Source of the DNA: Sphingomonas sp. OK281
GTDB taxonomy: Bacteria; Pseudomonadota; Alphaproteobacteria; Sphingomonadales; Sphingomonadaceae
Reading direction: 5' to 3'
DNA: 64,000 bases
Assembly (NCBI RefSeq): GCF_900115295.1
Contig: NZ_FOVZ01000003.1
Span: forward strand, 496,001-560,000
Shown here: piece by piece, positions 53,417 through 64,000 of the stretch
Numbering within the stretch: position 1 is the stretch's first letter
Layout of the letters: each line of letters starts with the position of its first letter
Notes under the pieces: generated by a model
Told to the model about the DNA's origin: nothing
Databases searched by the model: none
The model's input: the letters and a program-made list of their open reading frames with translations, nothing else
Program-made: the position numbers and the translations under genes

Positions 53417-54859
53417 ATGGTGCAGGACCCGAGAATGTCGATCGAACCTGCCGCCCGCCTCACGCAGCGCCACATCGCCATCTCGGCGACGGCGCTGTGC
53501 ATCGCCTCGCTCGCGCTGTTTTGGCCGGGCACCGCGATGTACGACACCGTCGCGCAATATCGCCAGGTCCTGTCGGGCGTGTACGACGACTGGCACCCGC
53601 CCGCGATGGCGCGCGTCTGGGCGTTGCTTGCACCGCTCGGGCCGGGTGCGAAGCCCATGCTGGTCCTCCAGCTCGGCACCTATTGGCTCGGCCTCGGGCT
53701 GATCGCCGCGGCGCTGGCCCGCGCTGGCCGTTCCCGCGGCGCCGCCGCGATCCTCGCGATCGGCTTGCTCCCGCCGTTCCTCGGCTGGCAGGGCGTCGTC
53801 CTCAAGGATGCGCAACTCGCGGGTGCACTACTGGCGGCAGTCGGGATCATCGGCTCGTGGCGTCTCGCGCGTCGCCCGCTGCCTGCCGCGATGTGGGTGC
53901 CGGTCGCGCTGCTGCTCACCTACGCCGTGCTGGTCCGCGCCAACGCCGTCTTCATCGTGGTCCCCATGGTCGTGACACTCGCCCCGCGCCCCACGCATCC
54001 GTTCGCAAAACTGGGCACCGGCCTCATCGCAGTGATCGTCGTTCTCGGGATCGCGCCTATCGTGAATCACACGTTGCTCCACGCGCAACCGAGCGGGGTC
54101 GAGGCGACGCAAGCGCTCTACGACATCGCCGGCATCGCCACCCGCGCCCCGATCGGCGACACCACCGGCCTTACCCGATCGGAGGTGGCGACCGTGACCG
54201 AGCGGGGTTGCGCGAAGCCGTTCTTCTGGGATCCGCTCGGCGACGACGCGCATTGCGGGACGACAATGGCGCGGCTGCGCGCGCTGCCGACCGCGACGCT
54301 CTACGTTACGCTGGCGTCCGCGGCGCTGCATCACCCGATCGCCTATGCGGAGCACCGCATCGCGCATCTGAACTCGACCGATCGCTGGCTGGTCCCGTAT
54401 GACTGGCCGAGCGCAGCGCCACCGGCCGCGTCCGAGCCGAACGCGATCGGCCTCGCCAACCCAGGTACGGGAGCGCGTACATGGGAGGCGTTGGCCGCCG
54501 TCGTCGTCGAGACGCCGCTCGGCTGGCCGATCGCCTGGATCGTCGTCGCGGTCACCGCGCTTGCCGCGAGCCTGGCACGCCCGCGCAATCCGACCTGCGA
54601 ACTCGCCACCGCGTTGCTGGTATCAGCCCTCGCGCTCGAGGTCAGCTTCGCTGTGTTGAGCATCGCGTCCGACCTGCGCTACCACCTATGGCCGATGATC
54701 GCGACCGCTTTGGCGAGCGTGCTGCTTGCCGATCGTCCACTACCCAGAAAGCTGTTCCTGGTCGGCGCAGGCGCGCTGATCCTAGTCGTCGGCAGCGGCA
54801 TTGCAGCACGCGTCATGCTGCCCCGGCCGCCGCAGACTTACGCCGGCATGCTCGGCTGA
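53417..54859 (+). CDS. Polytopic membrane protein, possibly GT-C glycosyltransferase-like
   Basis: No named family was certain. The 480-residue product has about ten membrane segments. Between the first and second lies a periplasmic loop with F-W-P-G-T-A-M-Y-D-T-V-A-Q-Y and Y-D-D-W-H-P-P; a D near the first segment plus a following aromatic-Pro loop is typical of GT-C glycosyltransferases and DUF6020-like proteins. A soluble segment (about 255-360) with C-A-K-P-F-F-W-D-P-L and N-S-T-D-R-W-L-V-P-Y separates the two membrane halves. It ends one base before the convergent RcnB-like gene. Confidence 0.65.
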   Translation: MVQDPRMSIEPAARLTQRHIAISATALCIASLALFWPGTAMYDTVAQYRQVLSGVYDDWHPPAMARVWALLAPLGPGAKPMLVLQLGTYWLGLGLIAAALARAGRSRGAAAILAIGLLPPFLGWQGVVLKDAQLAGALLAAVGIIGSWRLARRPLPAAMWVPVALLLTYAVLVRANAVFIVVPMVVTLAPRPTHPFAKLGTGLIAVIVVLGIAPIVNHTLLHAQPSGVEATQALYDIAGIATRAPIGDTTGLTRSEVATVTERGCAKPFFWDPLGDDAHCGTTMARLRALPTATLYVTLASAALHHPIAYAEHRIAHLNSTDRWLVPYDWPSAAPPAASEPNAIGLANPGTGARTWEALAAVVVETPLGWPIAWIVVAVTALAASLARPRNPTCELATALLVSALALEVSFAVLSIASDLRYHLWPMIATALASVLLADRPLPRKLFLVGAGALILVVGSGIAARVMLPRPPQTYAGMLG

Positions 54860-54860
54860 A

Positions 54861-55952
54861 TCACCGGCGCCGTCGCACGTTCCTCCGCGGATAGGACACC
54901 GTGTCGTAATATTCGGTCGTAGTGGTGGTGGTGGTCGTCACCGGCACTGACTGCACGACCACCGTCGTCGATCCGGCCGGATACGCGCTGCCGCTGGTCG
55001 TCGTCACGGTAGTGCCGCCGTCCGACGACCTCCAGGTTCCGCCCGGCGCAACGGTATACGCGCCCGGCTGTTGATACCCGGCGCCGTAGGATGGCGCTGA
55101 CGACGAATAGTCTCCGGCGTAGGCGGGGGGCGCATCGTCGGCTGCGTAGACGGGCGGCGGAGCATAGCCCGCGCCATATCCCGAAGCCGTAGGCGGCGCG
55201 CGGCGGCCGCGGTCTTCGCTCTTGTCGATCGCATAGCCGGCTGCGGCGCCGACACCGGCACCGATCAGCGTTCCGCCGAGGCGATTGCCACGACCGCCGA
55301 TGACGTTGCCCGCGACGCCGCCGGCCACTGCGCCGATCGCGGCACCGCCCAGACCGTTCTCACGACGCGGCGCAGGGCGATCCTCATAAGGCGGGATGTA
55401 CCCGCGCTCGCCTGGACCCGCATAGACCGACTCGTCGGCCGCATAATCACGCGACCTGATCGCCGCGTAGCCGTCACTATCGGCGCGATCCCAATCAATA
55501 TCGCTGGCGGTATCGTACACCGAACCGCGCGGGTCGATCAGTACCGCGTCGTCGTAATAGCGCGCCCAATTATACCCTTGGGGTGGCTGCGCGAGGCCAT
55601 AGTTCGACCAGTCGCCGACGTAGAAACGCGGCGCGTTCCAATAGCTTGGCACGGCCCAGCCACGGTGCGGGCGGCGATACCCGGCCCAGCCGCCCGGGGC
55701 GTTCGCGCCGCCCCACCAGCGGCCGCCGATCTTGCTGCCCCACCGCGATGTACGCCGGGCGGGAACCGGTCGCGTCGGCGCCTGTACGACGGGCATCTGC
55801 GCAGCGATCGGACCAGGGCGGTCAGCGCGTGCCATCGGCGCCTGCATCGCGGTGCCGGGAGCAGGATAGCTCGCACCGGGAGCGGGACGTTGCGCGTCCG
55901 CCGCGCTGCCCGCCAACGCCAGCCCCGCACTCGCGATCAAAAGCCTCCGCAT
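54861..55952 (-). CDS. RcnB-like and glycine-zipper exported protein
   Basis: The 363-residue product has a signal peptide (about 1-20), a Pro/Ala/Arg-rich part, an RcnB-like region (about 85-145: W-A-V-P-S-Y-W, N-Y-G-L-A-Q-P-P-Q-G-Y-N-W, A-V-L-I-D-P-R-G-S-V-Y-D), a glycine-zipper segment (about 200-240, G-G-A-A-I-G-A-V-A-G-G-V-A-G-N-V-I-G-G) that can form a membrane hairpin, and a Tyr/Gly/Thr-rich tail. RcnB is tied to nickel/cobalt homeostasis in enterobacteria, but the role here is uncertain. A clear GGGAGAC site precedes the ATG at 55952. Confidence 0.75.
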   Translation of the reverse strand: MRRLLIASAGLALAGSAADAQRPAPGASYPAPGTAMQAPMARADRPGPIAAQMPVVQAPTRPVPARRTSRWGSKIGGRWWGGANAPGGWAGYRRPHRGWAVPSYWNAPRFYVGDWSNYGLAQPPQGYNWARYYDDAVLIDPRGSVYDTASDIDWDRADSDGYAAIRSRDYAADESVYAGPGERGYIPPYEDRPAPRRENGLGGAAIGAVAGGVAGNVIGGRGNRLGGTLIGAGVGAAAGYAIDKSEDRGRRAPPTASGYGAGYAPPPVYAADDAPPAYAGDYSSSAPSYGAGYQQPGAYTVAPGGTWRSSDGGTTVTTTSGSAYPAGSTTVVVQSVPVTTTTTTTTEYYDTVSYPRRNVRRRR

Positions 55953-56078
55953 GTCCGTCTCCCTGGTTTGCCACCCGAACCAACGCAAACGCTGGATCTA
56001 TTAAGGCGTTGCTTACCAAGTGCGGGGCGGAGCCGCCATAAGACGCACTGTCCCGAAACGGGGCGCGTCGGACTGGAG

Positions 56079-56561
56079 CTAAGCTATTCGCTGGGCGAGC
56101 AATGCCGCCAGTGCCTCGCACCCGGCCGCGTCCTCAGCATCGAACCGCGCGGGCTCGGGGCTGTCGAGATCGAGCACTGCGATCAGCGTGCCGTCCCTGG
56201 TCACCGGTACTACCAGTTCGGACCGGCTTGCCGCATCGCAGGCGATGTGCCCCGGGAACGCGTGCACGTCCTCGACGAGTTGCGTCGTCAGCGTTGCCGC
56301 CGCCGCGCCGCAGACACCTTTGCCGACCGGGATGCGGATGCACGCGACCTTGCCCTGGAACGGGCCGAGTACGAGTTCGCCTTGTACCAAACGGTAGAAC
56401 CCCGCCCAGTTCAGGTCCGGCAGATATTCCCACACGAGCGCCGCCGCGTTCGCCATGTTGGCGATCGGATCGGTTTCGTCCGCCGTCAGCGCATCGAGCG
56501 CGGCAAGCAGGTCGCGGTAGAGATCGGCCTTGGTGCCGGCGGAGATATCGAACTGGTACAT
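56079..56561 (-). CDS. Free methionine-(R)-sulfoxide reductase (GAF domain)
   Basis: This cytoplasmic GAF-domain enzyme reduces free Met-R-sulfoxide using thioredoxin. The 160-residue product has W-A-G-F-Y-R-L (about 52-58), L-G-P-F-Q-G-K-V-A-C (about 66-75), G-K-G-V-C-G-A-A (about 81-88), D-V-H-A-F-P-G-H-I-A-C-D (about 100-111) and S-E-L-V-V-P, including the three cysteines of the fRMsr active site. The start at 56561 is preferred over the 15-codon-longer frame. Confidence 0.92.
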   Translation of the reverse strand: MYQFDISAGTKADLYRDLLAALDALTADETDPIANMANAAALVWEYLPDLNWAGFYRLVQGELVLGPFQGKVACIRIPVGKGVCGAAAATLTTQLVEDVHAFPGHIACDAASRSELVVPVTRDGTLIAVLDLDSPEPARFDAEDAAGCEALAALLAQRIA

Positions 56562-56610
56562 GACTTCATCCTTGGTCGGCGTCTTGATGGAACGAGCACG
56601 CTCCAAAATC

Positions 56611-56694
56611 CGTCATCCCAGCGAAAGCTGGGATATCCATGTTGGCGCCGGCGGCCCGTTCCTCAAGGATACCCCAGCTTTCGCTAAGGTGACG
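56611..56694. repeat. 84-bp palindromic repeat
   Basis: The inverted arms (about 56611-56638 and 56667-56694) read CGTCATCCCAGCGAAAGCTG and its inverted, slightly diverged partner. It lies between the fRMsr and arfB genes and is distinct in sequence from the C-rich families. Confidence 0.8.
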
Positions 56695-56726
56695 GGGCGG
56701 AGGGATGGCACCTGACCATGCAACGC

Positions 56727-57152
56727 TCAGTCGTCGCGGACCTTGCCCCGCCCCGCCTTGACCCCGCTGCGCACCTTCTTCGTATCGACCCGCCGTGCCT
56801 TGGCGGCCTTGGACGGCTTGGTCGCGCGGCGTGCCTTGGGGACGATCGTCGCCTCCTTGATCAGCGCGACGAGGCGCTCGCGAACCTCCTGGCGGTTGAG
56901 CAGTTGCGAGCGTGAGCCTTCGCTGCGTAGCACCAACACGCCGTCGCGCGTCAGCCGCGATCCGGCCAGCACGGCGATGCGGTTCTTCACCGCCAGCGGC
57001 AGGCCAGGCGAGAGGCCGACGTCGAAGCGCAGGATCACCGCGCTGTCGGTGGTGTTGACGTGCTGACCGCCGGGACCGCCCGAGCGCGTCGTGCTCTCGA
57101 TCAGTTCGCTATCGTCGATCGAGATCGATCGGGTGATCGGGATCGCGACCAT
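56727..57152 (-). CDS. arfB: Peptidyl-tRNA hydrolase ArfB (ribosome rescue)
   Basis: ArfB (YaeJ) rescues ribosomes stalled without a stop codon by hydrolysing peptidyl-tRNA. The 141-residue product has the release-factor motif S-G-G-P-G-G-Q-H-V-N (GGQ about 27-29) and a highly basic C-terminal tail (about 104-141, R-R-A-T-K-P-S-K-A-A-K-A-R-R), which inserts into the mRNA channel. Length is normal. It lies 21 bases after the pseudouridine synthase gene on the same strand. Confidence 0.93.
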   Translation of the reverse strand: MVAIPITRSISIDDSELIESTTRSGGPGGQHVNTTDSAVILRFDVGLSPGLPLAVKNRIAVLAGSRLTRDGVLVLRSEGSRSQLLNRQEVRERLVALIKEATIVPKARRATKPSKAAKARRVDTKKVRSGVKAGRGKVRDD

Positions 57153-57173
57153 CAGCCCCCACCCTTAGCCCGC

Positions 57174-57890
57174 TCAGTCGTCTGTGGAGTCGGGCGTCGT
57201 AACCTCGGCAACCGGTGCGACGTTGACAACCGGAGAGGCCTCGTCAGCGAAACCGGCCTTGGCGAACCGCTCGGGCAGCGGTGCTTCGGCGAGCACGTCG
57301 GGCTTGCCCGGGCGCGGGACGATCAGCCGCTGCGCGTGGAGCATCATGCCGAGCCCGTCCGCCTTGCCGTACACGCCATCACCGACCACCGGCGCGCCGA
57401 GGCCGCTCGCCGCATGCACGCGGATCTGATGCGTGCGGCCCGTCTCGGGCAGGAACTCGACCAGCGAGCGGCCGTCCTTGATCTCCAGCACGCGCCACTT
57501 GGTGCGCGACTTCTTGCCCTCCGGATCCTCGACCATCCGCCAGCCGGTCTCGGCCGTGCTGACCTTGCCGAGCGCCATCTCGATCAGCCCGGAAGTGCCC
57601 TCGACCACGCCGTCGAGCAGCGCGACGTAGCGCTTCGACACGAGGCCCTGCTCGAACGCCTGCTGCAACCGGGCGTGCGCCTTGGGGTTGCGCGACAGGA
57701 GCAGGCAGCCGCTCGTGTCGCGGTCGAGCCGGTGCACCGGCTTCGGCCAGCGCTGGAAGCCGAACTTCAGGCTTTCGAGATGATTTTCGAGGCTCAGCGA
57801 GCCATCGCGGGGCGGATCGACCGGCAGCCCTGCGGGCTTGTCGATCACCAGGGCCTCGCCGTCGAGGAAGAGTACGCGTTCACCATGCAT
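57174..57890 (-). CDS. RluA-family pseudouridine synthase
   Basis: The 238-residue product isomerises uridine in rRNA or tRNA; the target is not clear. The catalytic motif is H-R-L-D-R-D-T-S-G near 53-61 with the catalytic aspartate, followed by K-R-Y-V-A-L-L-D-G, and the G-R-T-H-Q-I-R-V-H motif near 150-158. The protein lacks an S4 domain and is short, like RluA/TruC/RsuA-relatives. The start at 57890 has an AAGGG nearby and lies 48 bases from the divergent VanY-like gene. The longer open frame upstream is antisense to that gene. Confidence 0.88.
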   Translation of the reverse strand: MHGERVLFLDGEALVIDKPAGLPVDPPRDGSLSLENHLESLKFGFQRWPKPVHRLDRDTSGCLLLSRNPKAHARLQQAFEQGLVSKRYVALLDGVVEGTSGLIEMALGKVSTAETGWRMVEDPEGKKSRTKWRVLEIKDGRSLVEFLPETGRTHQIRVHAASGLGAPVVGDGVYGKADGLGMMLHAQRLIVPRPGKPDVLAEAPLPERFAKAGFADEASPVVNVAPVAEVTTPDSTDD

Positions 57891-57938
57891 GGCGCCGCCC
57901 TTGCCATCATTAGCGCCTGCGTGCCAGAGCCCGCGTCG

Positions 57939-58685
57939 ATGTTGCACCGCACACTGGCTCTCGCGCTCCTCTTCGCCCCGACCGTCGCGGAGGCCCAATT
58001 GTGCGAGGGCCAGAGCGCGGCGATCGCCCCCGACGGTCGCGCATTCGGGCATTTGCCGTATGGCGATGCGCCGGAGAGTGAGCTGGTCAGGCTGCCATCG
58101 GAGTATTCGCTGGGCAATCCATGCGTGGTGCGCGCGGACATATTGCCCGATCTGTTGCGGTTGTTCGCGGCGGCGCAGGGCGATCCCTCGGTGATGGGTC
58201 AGCTCCGAGCGTTGTCGTGCCAGCGGTCTATCGCGCGCCAGCGCAGCGTCTTCTGTCGCGGCGAGACGAGCAGCCCGGCGGACCGCGCGATCTCGGTGGC
58301 GCCGCCGGGGTATAGCGAGCATTCGACCGGTTACGCCTTGGACTTTGCGGTCCGTCCGGCGAACGGGTGTCCCGATGCGGAGGCGTGCATGGCCGCTACG
58401 CCTGCCGCGCGCTGGCTGCGGCTGAACGCGCCGCGGTTCGGGTTCGAGCAGAGCTTTCCCGGTGGGAACAAGCAGCATGTGAAGTGGGAGCCGTGGCACT
58501 GGCGCTGGGTCGGGGCAAGCGAGAGTGCGCCTGGGGCGGCCAAGGCGCGGTTCGTGTTTGCGCGGGCTCGGCGGTTGTATCCGGCTGATCCGGGGGTTTT
58601 GCCGCTGGTGGTGAAAGTTACCGTGCAGCCCCCGGTGCCGGTGACGCCAGTGGCGGTCGAGCCTTCGAAGAAGAAGCGGCGGTAG
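57939..58685 (+). CDS. D-alanyl-D-alanine carboxypeptidase family protein (VanY-like)
   Basis: The 248-residue product is exported (signal about 1-20, A-L-A-L-L-F-A-P-T-V-A-E-A) and has the LAS-type peptidase motif S-E-H-S-T-G-Y-A-L-D-F near 125-135 and W-E-P-W-H-W-R-W near 182-189, which hold the zinc ligands. It probably trims D-Ala-D-Ala stems in the periplasm. An ATG at 57885 is also in frame, but the start at 57939 gives the signal peptide at the N-terminus. It ends in a basic K-K-K-R-R tail. Confidence 0.85.
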   Translation: MLHRTLALALLFAPTVAEAQLCEGQSAAIAPDGRAFGHLPYGDAPESELVRLPSEYSLGNPCVVRADILPDLLRLFAAAQGDPSVMGQLRALSCQRSIARQRSVFCRGETSSPADRAISVAPPGYSEHSTGYALDFAVRPANGCPDAEACMAATPAARWLRLNAPRFGFEQSFPGGNKQHVKWEPWHWRWVGASESAPGAAKARFVFARARRLYPADPGVLPLVVKVTVQPPVPVTPVAVEPSKKKRR

Positions 58686-58726
58686 CTAGCGTACATTCCC
58701 CGCTAACTATATCTCCAACAGCTACG

Positions 58727-58830
58727 CCACCCCGGCGGAGGCCGGGGCCCAATTCGGAAGCGTCAATGATATAGCGTGGCGCTCCATTGCTACCACCTTA
58801 CCAATTGGGCCCCGGCTTCCGCCGGGGTGG
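58727..58830. repeat. 104-bp element with 28-bp inverted ends
   Basis: Near-perfect inverted arms (58727-58754 and 58803-58830; one mismatch seen) enclose a 48-base unique core. The arms contain CCGGGGCCCAATT. It lies between two convergent genes (VanY-like and hemerythrin-like), where it could act as a bidirectional terminator, and resembles a small non-coding mobile element. Confidence 0.85.
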
Positions 58831-58878
58831 TGCTATCTGGTCGGTCTGCGTGATCGGTTACGATTGGTCCCGCCCCCC

Positions 58879-59361
58879 TCAGTGCAACACCAACCCACCC
58901 GGACGCACCACGCCATCGCGCAGCGCATGGTCATACAGAAGCTCCGTCTCCAGCTTCACCTGGTGCGACAGACGATCGAGCATCGACTCCGCCTGCACCC
59001 CGAACGCAGCCCAGTCCTTCGGCGAGATGGTCGGCAACCAGCGGCCGATGAACGCCTTCCAGTCCGAGCGAAGAATGTCGAGGTCCTCTTCCATCATGGC
59101 GATCATGTCGGCCGAGCAATGCGCCTCCATCGCCACGACGGTGCGATCGATGACCTCGTCCTCGACGCCGAGATGATCAGCGACTGTAACGGCAAGCTCG
59201 ATCAGTTTGCGCGATGCGATCGTGCTCTGCGCATTCGATTGTCGCGCCAGACCCACGAGTTCGGCGCACTGCCCGGCGATCTTCTCATGATCTTCGATCA
59301 GCCTTGCCCAGTTCGCGCGGTCTTGGTCGGATACTGTCCGCACTGCGATCCTATCGTTCAT
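58879..59361 (-). CDS. Hemerythrin-like HHE protein
   Basis: The 160-residue helical product resembles HHE cation-binding/hemerythrin-like proteins. Candidate metal ligands are the E-D-H-E-K-I (about 23-28), A-D-H-L-G-V-E-D-E-V-I (about 61-71), A-H-C-S-A-D-M (about 80-86) and H-Q-V-K-L-E-T-E-L-L-Y (about 132-142) stretches, which give H and E residues at helical spacing. Function is probably oxygen, iron or stress sensing; not proven. It sits directly upstream of, and divergent from, rpoB. Confidence 0.7.
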   Translation of the reverse strand: MNDRIAVRTVSDQDRANWARLIEDHEKIAGQCAELVGLARQSNAQSTIASRKLIELAVTVADHLGVEDEVIDRTVVAMEAHCSADMIAMMEEDLDILRSDWKAFIGRWLPTISPKDWAAFGVQAESMLDRLSHQVKLETELLYDHALRDGVVRPGGLVLH

Positions 59362-59513
59362 GACGCCGCCTACTCCCTGCGAATGTCACCCATTGATACC
59401 AGAAATACGCGATACTTGCCGTCATGGATGCAGTTAGCGCTGGCTGCGGTCCAGCCGCTATAGTATTTCGGGCAGCCGGACCGCTGTCGAAACGACCGTG
59501 TCACGTCCACCCT

Positions 59514-59542
59514 TTGACATGACGCCGTGGTGCGCCTATATC
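59514..59542 (+). promoter_or_regulatory. Strong sigma-70-type promoter for rpoB
   Basis: The -35 box is a perfect TTGACA (59514-59519), the spacer is 17 bases, and the -10 box is TATATC (59537-59542). It would give a leader of about 190 bases before rpoB. Confidence 0.85.
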
Positions 59543-59627
59543 CGCATCTCACCACAGCATCCGGGAAATGACATGCCGTCGCGCAGCGTGTCGATCGTAT
59601 TGGATACCGAGGTTTCATACGCTGAGA

Positions 59628-59657
59628 GCCGCCGCACCTGATGCGCGCGGCCTTTTT
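59628..59657 (+). terminator. Attenuator-like hairpin in the rpoB leader
   Basis: GCCGC (59628-59632) pairs with GCGGC (59647-59651), with two further pairs after a bulged C, and is followed by C and TTTTT (59653-59657). It lies 83 bases before the rpoB start and could act as a weak or regulated terminator. Confidence 0.5.
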
Positions 59658-59740
59658 GCGTGAACGTGCGTCCCGCTTGGGGGTTCCCAAGCACGAAATT
59701 ACGACTGATCCGTCAGTTTTTATAGGGCGAAACAAAACCT

Positions 59741-63895
<4,155 letters not shown>

Positions 63896-63904
63896 GCCTC
63901 GCTC

Positions 63905-64000
63905 CTCCCCTCCCGCTTGCGGGAGGGGTCGGGGGAGGGCCTGTCCCCGCAGGCACCACCCCGAGAGGCTACGACATCCCCTCCCCTAGCCCCTCCCGCC
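63905..64000. repeat. Palindromic repeat downstream of rpoB, cut by the window end
   Basis: It starts CTCCCCTCCCG-CTTG-CGGGAGGGG followed by GGGGGAGGG, and the inverted partner CCCTCCCCTAGCCCCTCCCG begins just before the window end. This is the same family as at 22.2 and 30.0 kb. It would separate rpoB from the expected rpoC. Confidence 0.8.

Overview
The window is a GC-rich alphaproteobacterial chromosome segment. It fits a Sphingomonas-like member of the Sphingomonadales. The support is a complete dcw (division and cell wall) cluster in the standard alphaproteobacterial order, an NDUFA12-type complex I subunit next to a DUF2155 gene, SPOR-domain proteins beside dgt, argS and ftsZ, a MurE with the DNPR motif of meso-diaminopimelate ligases, and many short GC-rich palindromic repeats between and inside genes. 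Species cannot be named from the sequence alone. No tRNA, rRNA, CRISPR array, transposase or phage gene was seen.

Layout. 1-5.9 kb: the 3' part of a saccharopine-dehydrogenase-like gene, two tandem related small membrane-protein genes, rnr (RNase R), and divergent glpD with a small downstream gene. 5.9-6.7 kb: no recognisable gene. 6.7-16.1 kb (mostly minus strand): a SPOR protein, argS, a DUF1501/DUF1800 pair, a small plus-strand secreted protein, dgt, and a large TPR/SPOR protein. 16.4-35.4 kb (minus strand): mraZ-rsmH-ftsL-ftsI-murE-murF-mraY-murD-ftsW-murG-murC-murB-ddl-ftsQ-ftsA-ftsZ, one long transcriptional block in which most neighbours overlap by ATGA or GTGA. 35.9-42.5 kb: a small membrane protein, cysK, two small genes, a ParA-like ATPase coupled to aat, then DUF2155, NDUFA12, DUF192, double cold-shock and recX genes. 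42.6-49.6 kb: a fatty acyl-AMP ligase, a GGDEF-EAL protein, an M28 peptidase, a PAS/winged-helix-like protein and a Usp protein. 49.7-53.1 kb: a pyruvate dehydrogenase E2 / small membrane protein / thioesterase / E3 operon. 53.4-59.4 kb: a polytopic membrane protein, RcnB/glycine-zipper, fRMsr, ArfB, pseudouridine synthase, VanY-like peptidase and hemerythrin-like protein. 59.5-63.9 kb: rpoB behind a strong sigma-70-type promoter.

How the genes work together. The dcw block makes the peptidoglycan precursor from UDP-MurNAc through lipid II and supplies the septal machinery (FtsL, FtsI, FtsW, FtsQ, FtsA, FtsZ). MraZ at its head is the likely autoregulator, and a 10-bp-period repeat lies upstream of it. 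The SPOR proteins flanking the block are probably septal peptidoglycan binders. The E2/E3 operon serves central carbon metabolism.

The most unusual feature is a set of palindromic repeat elements that sit inside essential genes without breaking the frame. One encodes about 45 residues in MurD. MurB appears to have repeat-encoded residues at both its N and C termini while keeping its GTGA and ATGA overlaps with murC and ddl. A short related hairpin lies inside rnr. Another copy separates murE from murF.
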